Shown here one piece after another: positions 34,956 to 42,250 of a stretch of 64,000 nt of DNA (its first letter is position 1; every line of letters starts with the position of its first letter). Below the pieces are notes generated by a model, which worked only from the letters and a program-made list of their open reading frames with translations, ran no database searches and was not told the DNA's origin. The stretch comes from Leptolyngbya sp. Heron Island J. GTDB lineage: Bacteria; Cyanobacteriota; Cyanobacteriia; Phormidesmidales; Phormidesmidaceae. Where the stretch lies: the NCBI RefSeq assembly GCF_000482245.1, contig NZ_AWNH01000012.1, positions 144,661 through 208,660 on the forward strand, given 5' to 3'. Made by a program: the position numbers and the translations under genes.

Positions 34956-36074
34956 CTATTGAGAGAGCCTGCGGGCGAGATAATAAGTGTTCTGGAAGTC
35001 GTTTTCCAGCTGTTGTACTTCGATGTTGCTAAAGCCAGCGGCCTGTAGCATTTCCAGGGCCAGTTCTTGACCCCACATGGCTCCCAGACCTGGACCACCG
35101 GCTGCTAGGGAGACGGCAGTGCAGTGATTACAGGAAATACTGTACAACAACGGCCCCACAGGATGATTTAAATTATCCTCTAAGCGGCTAGATGCTTGAA
35201 TTTCTTGCATCAGATAGAGCCCCTCTGGTCGCAGGGCTCGGTAGATATTTTGTAAGACGATATCTGGCTGTGCCTGGTCGTGAATGGCATCAAATGAGAG
35301 TGCCAGGTCATACTGATTTTCTTCCATAATCAAGGCTGCATCTTGTATCTGAAACGTCACATTTTGTAGCCCCAATCGTTGTGATTCACCTTTGGCCCAG
35401 GCAATGACTTCACTGGATAGGTCATAGCCGACAAAGCGACTGTTGGGAAACCAACTGGCCAGGGTGTGTAATATACGTCCCTGTCCACAGCCAATATCAA
35501 CGACAGAGATACCCTCAGCCAGTTGTTCTTTTAAGCCAAGGACTAGGGGTAAAACCTGGGTTTCAAGGGCGGTGATGACGGTTTGTGCACTTTCTTCTGC
35601 CATCACTGCATGGAAACGCTGGTAGGCAGAATAGGGAACGCCACCACCATGATGAAAACAATCGACAATGGCATCTTCAACACCCCCAATTACGGGAATA
35701 AACTGCATGGTGGTGGCCATGTTGTTAGGACTGGCGCTGCGGGTGAGCCAGGCGGCATGTTCAGCTGGTAGCCGGTAGGTTTTGTTGCCACTGTAATAGG
35801 TGACAATGTGGCCAGTGACCATGGCCCCTAACCATTCGCGAACGTAGCGTTCATTCAGCTTGGCCGCATCGGCAATTTGTTGACTGGTGGCAGGTGGTAG
35901 TTTGGCCATGGTGTCCAATAGCCCGGTGCGATGGCCAATGGATAGCATATGAGCCAGGGCACCACTATTGAGGATGTTGAGCAAGTTTTCGGCAAAGTCT
36001 GTAGACTTGTCGGTGTCAAATGCTGGGGTATCACCTTCAACGGCCAGCGGGGTTAGGGAGTCTATCGCTGTCAT
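34956..36074 (-). CDS. Class I SAM methyltransferase with N-terminal winged helix (Rv2258c-like)
   Basis: The start was moved to ATG 36074. GGAG lies 6 nt upstream of it, and a candidate -10 element (36111-36116) leaves no leader for the ATG at 36104. The product has about 372 residues: a winged-helix dimerisation part (TSQQIADAAKLNERYVREWLGAMVTG), then a Rossmann methyltransferase with motif I VVDIGCGQGRIL, acidic VGYDLS and FDAIHDQ. It is a close paralogue of the gene at 45458. The substrate is unknown; the neighbours suggest small-molecule tailoring. The promoter carries the 11-bp repeat array. Confidence 0.85.
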   Translation of the reverse strand: MTAIDSLTPLAVEGDTPAFDTDKSTDFAENLLNILNSGALAHMLSIGHRTGLLDTMAKLPPATSQQIADAAKLNERYVREWLGAMVTGHIVTYYSGNKTYRLPAEHAAWLTRSASPNNMATTMQFIPVIGGVEDAIVDCFHHGGGVPYSAYQRFHAVMAEESAQTVITALETQVLPLVLGLKEQLAEGISVVDIGCGQGRILHTLASWFPNSRFVGYDLSSEVIAWAKGESQRLGLQNVTFQIQDAALIMEENQYDLALSFDAIHDQAQPDIVLQNIYRALRPEGLYLMQEIQASSRLEDNLNHPVGPLLYSISCNHCTAVSLAAGGPGLGAMWGQELALEMLQAAGFSNIEVQQLENDFQNTYYLARRLSQ

Positions 36075-36110
36075 CATGGGCTCCAAAAAGAGTTGGACTT
36101 TCATGATTCA

Positions 36111-36154
36111 AGAATAGAAACTGCTGCGTTCCCTAACCGTCTTTTGGGCGTTCC
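36111..36154 (-). promoter_or_regulatory. SARP-like promoter C of the methyltransferase operon
   Basis: On the minus strand GGAACG (36154-36149), a degraded AAGACG (36143-36138) and GGAACG (36132-36127) are spaced at 11 bp. Ten nt after the last repeat is TATTCT (36116-36111). Repeat form, orientation and distance match the boxes at 31811, 44409 and 45382. Confidence 0.65.
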
Positions 36155-36167
36155 CTGGGTGTAGGCC

Positions 36168-36443
36168 CTATGATTTCTCGATACTTGCCGGTAGCTCATC
36201 CACTAAATCGGCTGACCAAATGGTGTCATAGGGGACATTGCCTCGCTGATAGGCAGCCCTGACTGTTTCAGCATCAGCCGCGTCGAGCTCACAGATACTA
36301 CGTTTGCGATCGCGCGATAAATAGGTGCGTTTCCAGATGACATTGCGCTCTGTCATACAGGGGGCCGACCGCTCCACCAGCTCATCCCACAGTGCCTGGT
36401 CAATGGGTGGATCGTAGGTGGTTTCGACAACAATAAGAGCCAT
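36168..36443 (-). CDS. DUF4242-like small protein
   Basis: From ATG 36443 (GGATGA 7 nt upstream) the product has 91 residues. The ferredoxin-like pattern MALIVVETTYDPP...ERNVIWKRTYLSRDRKRSICELDAADAETVRAAY matches the DUF4242 family, some members of which bind nickel. It has no signal peptide. It lies immediately downstream of the SARP regulator gene (stop 36475) and shares its strand, so the two are likely one operon. Function unknown. Confidence 0.7.
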   Translation of the reverse strand: MALIVVETTYDPPIDQALWDELVERSAPCMTERNVIWKRTYLSRDRKRSICELDAADAETVRAAYQRGNVPYDTIWSADLVDELPASIEKS

Positions 36444-36474
36444 GGTGATGTCATCCGTAAACAAAGAAATTGAG

Positions 36475-39400
36475 CTATGGGGATACTATCTCAGTCTTAG
36501 ATTCCTTTTCCCATAGCTTTACAGCCTGTTTAGCTTGGGCAATTAACCGCTGAGCCCGACCACTTAAGTTAGTTCCAGGCAATGTCTCTAACGATTGCCA
36601 ATGGCGATGCAGCGTTGTGTGATCGTCTAACAGACTAGCACTGAGGATACACAGGGCATTTGCCATAGCCATATCGTTGGGGTGCTCAACAATGTTAGCT
36701 GCTTGGTCAGCCATGCTGGCATAGGTGAGAGCGGTGGCCCCATCCTCTTGCTGGAGGGCGATCTCAGCAGCATGACTGGCAATAAAAACTCGTTTACGTT
36801 GAGCATCCAGCTGATCAAGTTGGATCAATGCCTCCGTCAGGGCTGTTTGACCTGGTTTATCTGGATTTTGACCATAGGCGTATAGAGCAATTAAGGCATC
36901 TGCAAAGGCGGTCTCACTCCCCTGGGGCAGGTTAGGCGCTAACTCCAGCAGTGCTTTGGCATAGCTCGGGTCAGGCTGTTGACGATCCCAACTGTTCATG
37001 GCCAGGTTGGCAAGACTATGGCTCTCATTTAGCTGATCGCGCTGATTGGGGGCTTGACTTTGAGATATTTTCAGGGCGGTTGTTAGCTGTTGCCGAGCTA
37101 AGTCATAATCGCCACGGTAACGATAAATGCAGCCTAATCCTAAATGAATGTCGCTGATGGATACCCCCAGCGGGTTAGCAAGGGATTGGGCTTCCAATAA
37201 GATGGCTTCAGCCCGATCCATATCCCGTTCAATTTCAGCTAAACAGCAGCCATTTACGGCTAGATTTTCTGCCTGTAGATGAGGCACTGGAGGCAGGACG
37301 TCGATAGCTTCCAAACACTGTTGATGCACATCGGTCAAGCTGTCTTGGGTGTATTTTAAGAAAGCCAGGGCCTGTCGTGCAGCGGTTTCTGCTTCTGGCA
37401 GGTTCAAGCCGACCAAATCCGCCAACTGTTGCTGGATTTGAACTTCCACGGCAGTGGCGTCTGATTTGGATACACCGGCTAAAACTCGGATGCGCAGGAG
37501 TTGGGTTGAATAGAGGCTGCGATCGCAACTGGGCAAATAATGGCAATGTTCTAATCCCCGGTTCACTAGCTGCATTACGTCGGCGTAAGCAAACAACCGT
37601 AAACTGCGGCTGGCAGCGGTAACACAGGACTTAGCCGCCAAGGCATGATTACCCGCCAGGCCAGCATGGTAGGCCACCTGGTTGGCTAAATCATCCTCTA
37701 CCATTTGGGACTCCAGGGTTTTAGCCAGTTGGCCATGGATAATGCGACGGCGGGGCAACGACAGCTGATTGTAGGCTGCCTGGCGCACCAAATCATGAAC
37801 AAAATCATAGTTGCCCTGTTCAGCAAAGCTGGCTGAAGTCCCTGGGTTAACAGGTTGCACAATCTGTTGGTGTTCTAACTGTTCCATGGCCAACAGAAAC
37901 TGCATGGGTGGGTAGCTGGCCGCCAGGGCCAAAATCTCTGGATTAAAGCATCGCCCTAGGGCTGCAGCCCAGGGGACCAAGTCTCTCGCTGCTCCATCTA
38001 GTCGCTGTAAACGATCGTCGATTAATCCCTGTAGATCACTGATCTCTCCAGTATTGGCCCGCGCGACTTCCAGGGCAAATAAAGGATTGCCACCGCTGTC
38101 GCTGTAGATTTGTTGGATATCTGATGGTTCGGCTCCATCTTCGGAGTTGAGTAATGGTGTGACAAGTGCCGATATTGCCTCAGCCGATAGGGGGGGAACA
38201 GTGATTTCCTGCAGACGTTTGGCCCGTTGTAGAGACTTAATAAAGATGAGAACGGCTGAATTTTCTTGCAGTTCTTGTTGTCGAGCGGCACAGGCAATGC
38301 GCAATGGCCCTTGCCCCATCAGTCGAAAGACATAGTGTAGCAGTGCCGTTGACGCATCATCTAGCCAGTGAATATCATCAAATAAAAGCAAGAGAGGCTG
38401 TTCAGGGCTAGCTATAGCCCCCAAGCTCTGCACCATAGCGTCTAACAACTGTCCTCGATTTTGTAAATTGCTGGAGGTATCCTCTAGCTGAGGAAATGAC
38501 TCAGAGAGATGGGTGCTACGCAGTAAATCTATCCACACGCCGTAGGAACGCAGTTGCTCTGCTGCAAAGGCACTACCCCAGCAAGTCTGCCAGTTGCACT
38601 GTGCCGCACTCTTAGCTAAGGATTCCAGCAGTCGAGTTTTTCCAATGCCAGGCTCTCCGGTTAGCAATAATAAAGGTGCAGGCTCGTCTAAGGTCGATAA
38701 CAGCCATTGCTCTAAGCTGCCAAACAGCTGCTCACGTCCAACTAAGGTGCTCGTAGCATTGGGGGCAGCCAGAACCAGTGGTATGGCTGGAGCAGTCTGT
38801 GCAGATTGAAGAGCTTCTGTTGTTGTCTCAACAGTATTTTCCTCTGCTAACAATAGCTGCTGATAAATGCTGGCTGTAGTCGGGCTGGGAGGCACCCCTA
38901 ATTCCGTTTGCAGGGTGGTCATGCACTGGTGGTAAAGCTGCAAGGCGGTGGAGCGGTCTCCTATTTCACCATAAAGGGCCATCAACGTTTGATACACACT
39001 TTCTTCCAGAGGTTCAGCCTTTAACCACTGCTGTCCCGTTGCGATCGCTTTGGTTATTTCACCGAGGGCCTGTAGCTGTCGAGTCAGCTGAGCCAATGCG
39101 TGACCATAGCTTTTTCTGAGACGTTCTTGCTCGGCATAAATCCAGTCAGCATCACAGTCTGGCCAAAGCTTCCCTTGATAGACTTTGATAGCAGTTTCAA
39201 AAAAACCAATAGCTGCCGCTCCGTCTACCTCCGCTGCCGAGGCTAGGGCAGTTTCAAAGATATCAAGATCCACTTCACAGGGAATCTGTGGCTGCCAGTG
39301 CAGTGTGGATTTGGTGATAGTGATTAGCTGCTCGATGGTAGGACAGGTGTGCCGCAGATAGTGCAGCTCTTTTCGTAGATTCGTGCGGCCTTGAGTGTCA

Positions 39401-39585
39401 GCAGAATCTGGCCATAGCTGTCCGGCAATCCGTTGGCGAGACTGGGGGGCATGGCGATGCAAAATTAGATAGGCGAGCAGGAGTTGCGATCGCGATCGCA
39501 ACTCTACACTGCCTGCTCCTGCTTGGACAAAGTGAAAGTTGCCTAGCAAAGAAATCTTTAGGAGCTGTTTGCCCACAGTCAACAC
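36475..39585 (-). CDS. SARP/AfsR-type transcriptional regulator with AAA ATPase and TPRs
   Basis: The product has 1036 residues from GTG 39585; a GTG three codons later is also possible. Residues 8-250 are a SARP module: winged-helix DNA-binding part (SLLGNF, RSQLLLAYLILHRHAPQSRQRI, GRTNLRKELHYLRH) and BTAD repeats ending in ALQLYHQCMTTLQTELGV. Residues 280-560 are an AAA_16 ATPase with P-loop LTGEPGIGKTRLLES and Walker B LLLLFDDIHWLD. Residues 640-1030 are TPR-like helices. AfsR-family proteins activate secondary-metabolism promoters through 11-bp direct repeats. It shares its DNA-binding type with the C-terminus of the fusion protein at 27273, and such repeats lie in front of the neighbouring methyltransferase operon. 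Confidence 0.88.
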   Translation of the reverse strand: MLTVGKQLLKISLLGNFHFVQAGAGSVELRSRSQLLLAYLILHRHAPQSRQRIAGQLWPDSADTQGRTNLRKELHYLRHTCPTIEQLITITKSTLHWQPQIPCEVDLDIFETALASAAEVDGAAAIGFFETAIKVYQGKLWPDCDADWIYAEQERLRKSYGHALAQLTRQLQALGEITKAIATGQQWLKAEPLEESVYQTLMALYGEIGDRSTALQLYHQCMTTLQTELGVPPSPTTASIYQQLLLAEENTVETTTEALQSAQTAPAIPLVLAAPNATSTLVGREQLFGSLEQWLLSTLDEPAPLLLLTGEPGIGKTRLLESLAKSAAQCNWQTCWGSAFAAEQLRSYGVWIDLLRSTHLSESFPQLEDTSSNLQNRGQLLDAMVQSLGAIASPEQPLLLLFDDIHWLDDASTALLHYVFRLMGQGPLRIACAARQQELQENSAVLIFIKSLQRAKRLQEITVPPLSAEAISALVTPLLNSEDGAEPSDIQQIYSDSGGNPLFALEVARANTGEISDLQGLIDDRLQRLDGAARDLVPWAAALGRCFNPEILALAASYPPMQFLLAMEQLEHQQIVQPVNPGTSASFAEQGNYDFVHDLVRQAAYNQLSLPRRRIIHGQLAKTLESQMVEDDLANQVAYHAGLAGNHALAAKSCVTAASRSLRLFAYADVMQLVNRGLEHCHYLPSCDRSLYSTQLLRIRVLAGVSKSDATAVEVQIQQQLADLVGLNLPEAETAARQALAFLKYTQDSLTDVHQQCLEAIDVLPPVPHLQAENLAVNGCCLAEIERDMDRAEAILLEAQSLANPLGVSISDIHLGLGCIYRYRGDYDLARQQLTTALKISQSQAPNQRDQLNESHSLANLAMNSWDRQQPDPSYAKALLELAPNLPQGSETAFADALIALYAYGQNPDKPGQTALTEALIQLDQLDAQRKRVFIASHAAEIALQQEDGATALTYASMADQAANIVEHPNDMAMANALCILSASLLDDHTTLHRHWQSLETLPGTNLSGRAQRLIAQAKQAVKLWEKESKTEIVSP
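39481..39504. repeat. Double HIP1 palindrome inside the SARP gene
   Basis: Two overlapping GCGATCGC octamers form a perfect 24-bp palindrome (12-nt arms starting GAGTTGCG) within codons for the DNA-binding domain (RSRSQ). HIP1 is a cyanobacterial genome signature and not itself a gene feature. Confidence 0.8.
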
Positions 39586-39800
39586 CCGTCAGCTGCAATC
39601 GTCTTTGCAGCACATTGTAATGGATGCAGTTGGGGTGAACCCTGATTTTATTGCAAGTTTTTAAGCATATAGCAGTTTTCCAGTTAATTAACGCTGTGAT
39701 ATTGGGTTAGAGGGGAGTTTCCTTATGAACAGACTGATAACCGCTCGAATATGCTCCTAAACTCCGAAGTTTCAGTCCCTTGAGGCTAATTTTCCCAATT

Positions 39801-39835
39801 CAAAACTCAAAACTAAGAACTGAGAACTAAGAACT
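39801..39835. repeat. STRR-like heptamer array
   Basis: Five consecutive heptamers are seen: CAAAACT twice, AAGAACT, GAGAACT, AAGAACT. This matches the short tandemly repeated heptanucleotides known from cyanobacterial intergenic DNA. Confidence 0.8.
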
Positions 39836-39943
39836 AATACGAAATCCTGACTGATAGCGCCCGGTATCGAAGGGCATCCACAAGGGAGTGCCCCTACAGG
39901 ATTGTCCATTTTTAATCGGGTTTAGTGAATTCGGATTTAGTGT

Positions 39944-39964
39944 AAGAACTCAAAACCAAGAACT
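39944..39964. repeat. Second STRR-like heptamer array
   Basis: AAGAACT, CAAAACC and AAGAACT follow in register. They use the same heptamer family as the array at 39801. Confidence 0.7.
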
Positions 39965-39968
39965 GGTA

Positions 39969-41000
39969 TCATTCGCCTGTTTTCAGAGCTTTCAGCTGCT
40001 GATTTAGGGCCTCAATCTGTTGTTGCTTGACGGCATCATCCAAACTCTCACTGTTTTGGATATCTAAAATTTGTTTACCAATGTCCAATTCCCGAATTGG
40101 ATTCCAGTCCTTATCTTCCGCTGGAACGAAGTCAGACCAGCCCAGGGGAGCTAGCACTTCACTGTCTTGATAATCAGTAAAAAATGTTCGAATATCTTCC
40201 TTCAGACAGGCTGGCAAGTCACTGCGATAGGCTAGAGGTTCTGTGGGAATCATCGGTGATGTCCAGATGATCTGAATTTTTTCACGGGTTTCTGGGTATG
40301 ATTGTTCCATCATTTTTAACGTTTCGCTATTGTTGGTGGCAACGTCCACCTGGCTATTGGCCACAGCGAGGGCGGTCGCTTCGTGGGTGCCTGCAAACAC
40401 TAATTCATCAAAAGCTTCATTGGGATTAATGTTGTTTTCCGCAAATACATACAGGCTTGGCACTAAGTAGCCAGACGTGGAATTGGGATCATTAAAGGCA
40501 AAGGTTAAATCTCCTGCATTTTCGATAACGTATTGATCCCCGTTCCCAGCTTCAATATCAATGTTCTCAAGGATGGGATTATCCTTGTGGGTAATCAAAT
40601 GAGAATAGTACCCCTGGCTGCCATCGGCATTTACCGAGCGCACAAATGCTTCTGCCTGGGAACGCTTGGCTGCCTCAATGTAGGCCTTGCCGCCATACCA
40701 GGCCAATTGAATCTTGCCGGCCCCCATGGCTTCAATCACACCGGCATAGTCCGTGGCATACAGACCGTTGACAGGTCGCCCGATGGCATCAGCCATTATT
40801 GCCAGTAGTGGTTCCCATTGCTGTTTTAGATTTGCCTGAGATTCAGAGGAACTAATGCCAAACTCTAGTTCGGCAATCTCAGGGGCACACAGGTTTCCAG
40901 CTGCAGTGGTCTGGGATGACGGTGAACAGCTGACCAATAAGAGGATGCCGAATAGACTTGTTAAACTCTTACCCTTTAATAGAAAGTGTTGTTTGAACAT
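39969..41000 (-). CDS. PhnD-like phosphate/phosphonate-binding lipoprotein, orphan
   Basis: The start is ATG 41000, which gives a proper lipoprotein signal (LTSLFGILLLVSC); the longer frame is not needed. The 343-residue product follows the PhnD/PtxB pattern: AELEFGISSSES, LLAIMADAIGRPV, YAGVIEAMGAGKIQLAWYGGKAYIEAA, FNDPNSTSGYLVPSLYV and a C-terminal VPAEDKDWNPIREL. Such proteins bind phosphonate, phosphite or related oxyanions. The permease and ATPase genes (phnC/phnE) are absent here, so it may serve a transporter encoded elsewhere or act as a sensor component. Confidence 0.8.
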   Translation of the reverse strand: MFKQHFLLKGKSLTSLFGILLLVSCSPSSQTTAAGNLCAPEIAELEFGISSSESQANLKQQWEPLLAIMADAIGRPVNGLYATDYAGVIEAMGAGKIQLAWYGGKAYIEAAKRSQAEAFVRSVNADGSQGYYSHLITHKDNPILENIDIEAGNGDQYVIENAGDLTFAFNDPNSTSGYLVPSLYVFAENNINPNEAFDELVFAGTHEATALAVANSQVDVATNNSETLKMMEQSYPETREKIQIIWTSPMIPTEPLAYRSDLPACLKEDIRTFFTDYQDSEVLAPLGWSDFVPAEDKDWNPIRELDIGKQILDIQNSESLDDAVKQQQIEALNQQLKALKTGE

Positions 41001-41072
41001 GGCGTATTCTCTCTTTATTTGATGGTATCTCACAACTACAGTCATCCCGAGGATCAGCAATGCCTAATAACT

Positions 41073-41324
41073 TCATCGTTGAGCAGCACCACGCCCACGG
41101 CGCTGCTGGGTGATCGAGGTAGATTGTACGGTTGGAGAGGTCGTCTGTTGATCTGACGGGCCACACAGACGACTCAGATCAACGATCTGACCATTTGCTG
41201 TTTCCATAAAGCAAACGGGAGTGCTGGTGACAAGAGAGGGCTCTGCTACAGCGGCCATTGCATTCAGCATAACTAGGCTGCCAGTAAACCCAAGGTTGCG
41301 CAGTAACGTGATTGGACGGGCCAT
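41073..41324 (-). CDS. Small secreted protein with C-x-M...D-L-x-x-L-C motif
   Basis: The product is 83 residues long. A signal peptide ends near AAVAE (residues 1-28). The mature part holds CFMETANGQIVDLSRLCG (38-55), in which two Cys, Met, Gly and the DLxxLC ending stand out. I recall similar motifs in other short cyanobacterial exported proteins but know no function. A basic tail (QQRRGRGAAQR) closes the protein. It lies between the PhnD-like and barrel-like genes on the same strand. No strong ribosome site is seen. Confidence 0.6.
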   Translation of the reverse strand: MARPITLLRNLGFTGSLVMLNAMAAVAEPSLVTSTPVCFMETANGQIVDLSRLCGPSDQQTTSPTVQSTSITQQRRGRGAAQR

Positions 41325-41376
41325 AGTATATCTGTTGGTTGAGAACAGTTGAAAGTATTGGTAAGTGAGAAGAAAG

Positions 41377-41451
41377 GCTCCCTCGCCGGTAAGAGAGGAT
41401 AGCGAGGGAGCTTGTTTTACCCGGTATTATTTAGGAAGTACCGAGTAAAAC
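41377..41451 (-). terminator. Two tandem stem-loops
   Basis: The first stem is GCTCCCTCGC (41377-41386) with 41402-41411, perfect over 10 bp. The second pairs 41414-41426 with 41439-41451, 12 of 13 bp. They follow the stop at 41463 on the minus strand and may end or attenuate the RTX operon before the small secreted gene. Confidence 0.6.
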
Positions 41452-41462
41452 GCCGCTATGAG

Positions 41463-42131
41463 CTAGTAATCTACAGTTAGCTCAAAGGTTAAATTCACGC
41501 CTTCTGTGGCATTAAAGCCAAGAAATGCTTGAACGGCCTCACCACTGGCGTTACGATAGCGACCCGTGCCGCCAATAATGGCCCGTGCCACCGGCTCACC
41601 CACATCAGCAATTTCCCAACCGTCGCTAACAAGGGTTTCATCACCGAGTTCATGGCCAAAGTTATAAAGTTGGTGGGTGATGACAAACTCTCCACTGGCA
41701 GCGGCGGCACCGTCTGGGTTAACAAACCAACCGCGACACACCCACCGGCCTTGTACGAGGGCTGGAAATTCGGGACTACCATCAGGATTAACGCCATTGC
41801 TGCCGTTGAGGGTACCGGCTGGATAGATATAGCCTTGGGTAACAAACGAATTGCCATAGGCGGGAAACCCGTTACTGAGTAAAGGGGCATCGTCAAAGAC
41901 AAACCGAGTGGCGTCTTCTGCGATATCAAATCGGAGTACCTGGGAGTTAGAACGACGATTTTGCTTGGTTTGAACGTTAGTGGTCTTTGCGGGTTCTACT
42001 ACAATCTTTTGGCTTGGCTGGGTTGGGTTAGCGATCGCAACATTACTAAGGGCTAGGGTAGTGGCTGTGGCTAAGGCTACAGTTAAGAGATGCTGTTTGC
42101 AAAAGTGGCTGAAGGATTGGAAAACGTTCAT
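41463..42131 (-). CDS. Secreted allene-oxide-cyclase/dirigent-like barrel protein
   Basis: The product is 222 residues long. A signal peptide covers about residues 1-34. The mature chain alternates strands and ends in the pattern VARAIIGGTGRYRNASGEAVQAFLGFN, in which the GGTGxYxxAxGE motif is typical of the AOC/dirigent barrel fold. No catalytic assignment is possible; bacterial members are uncharacterised or act on hydrophobic small molecules. It is co-directional with the large RTX gene (119-nt gap) and likely shares its SARP-like promoter. Two stem-loops follow its stop. Confidence 0.65.
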   Translation of the reverse strand: MNVFQSFSHFCKQHLLTVALATATTLALSNVAIANPTQPSQKIVVEPAKTTNVQTKQNRRSNSQVLRFDIAEDATRFVFDDAPLLSNGFPAYGNSFVTQGYIYPAGTLNGSNGVNPDGSPEFPALVQGRWVCRGWFVNPDGAAAASGEFVITHQLYNFGHELGDETLVSDGWEIADVGEPVARAIIGGTGRYRNASGEAVQAFLGFNATEGVNLTFELTVDY

Positions 42132-42181
42132 GGGTTGTCTCCTTGATTGGTTAATAGGGGTTGGGTGTGATAGGGAAAGAG

Positions 42182-42209
42182 TTATTGGTTATTAGTTGTT
42201 GGTTGTTGG
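42182..42209. repeat. STRR-like heptamer array
   Basis: Four heptamers in register, TTATTGG, TTATTAG, TTGTTGG and TTGTTGG, lie between the RTX gene and the barrel protein gene. Confidence 0.7.
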
Positions 42210-42250
42210 AGTTTTGGTTTATGGCTATTGTTTTAGAGAGGGGGCCGAGC

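Larger units (their letters stand above)
39586..39968. other. Intergenic region with heptamer repeats and a dispersed element
   Basis: There is no gene. It holds two heptamer arrays (39801-39835 and 39944-39964). Between them lies a sequence with GGGCATCCAC...GGGAGTGCCCCTAC (about 39874-39898), of a kind often scattered between cyanobacterial genes. No 11-bp SARP-like repeat is found upstream of the SARP gene itself. Confidence 0.6.

Noticed and set aside
39586..39800. SARP-like repeat upstream of the SARP gene itself (autoregulation)
   Set aside because: No GGAACG-type hexamers with 11-bp period are present there.
39801..39964. CRISPR array
   Set aside because: The repeats are 7 bp long and contiguous without spacers, so they are STRR heptamers.
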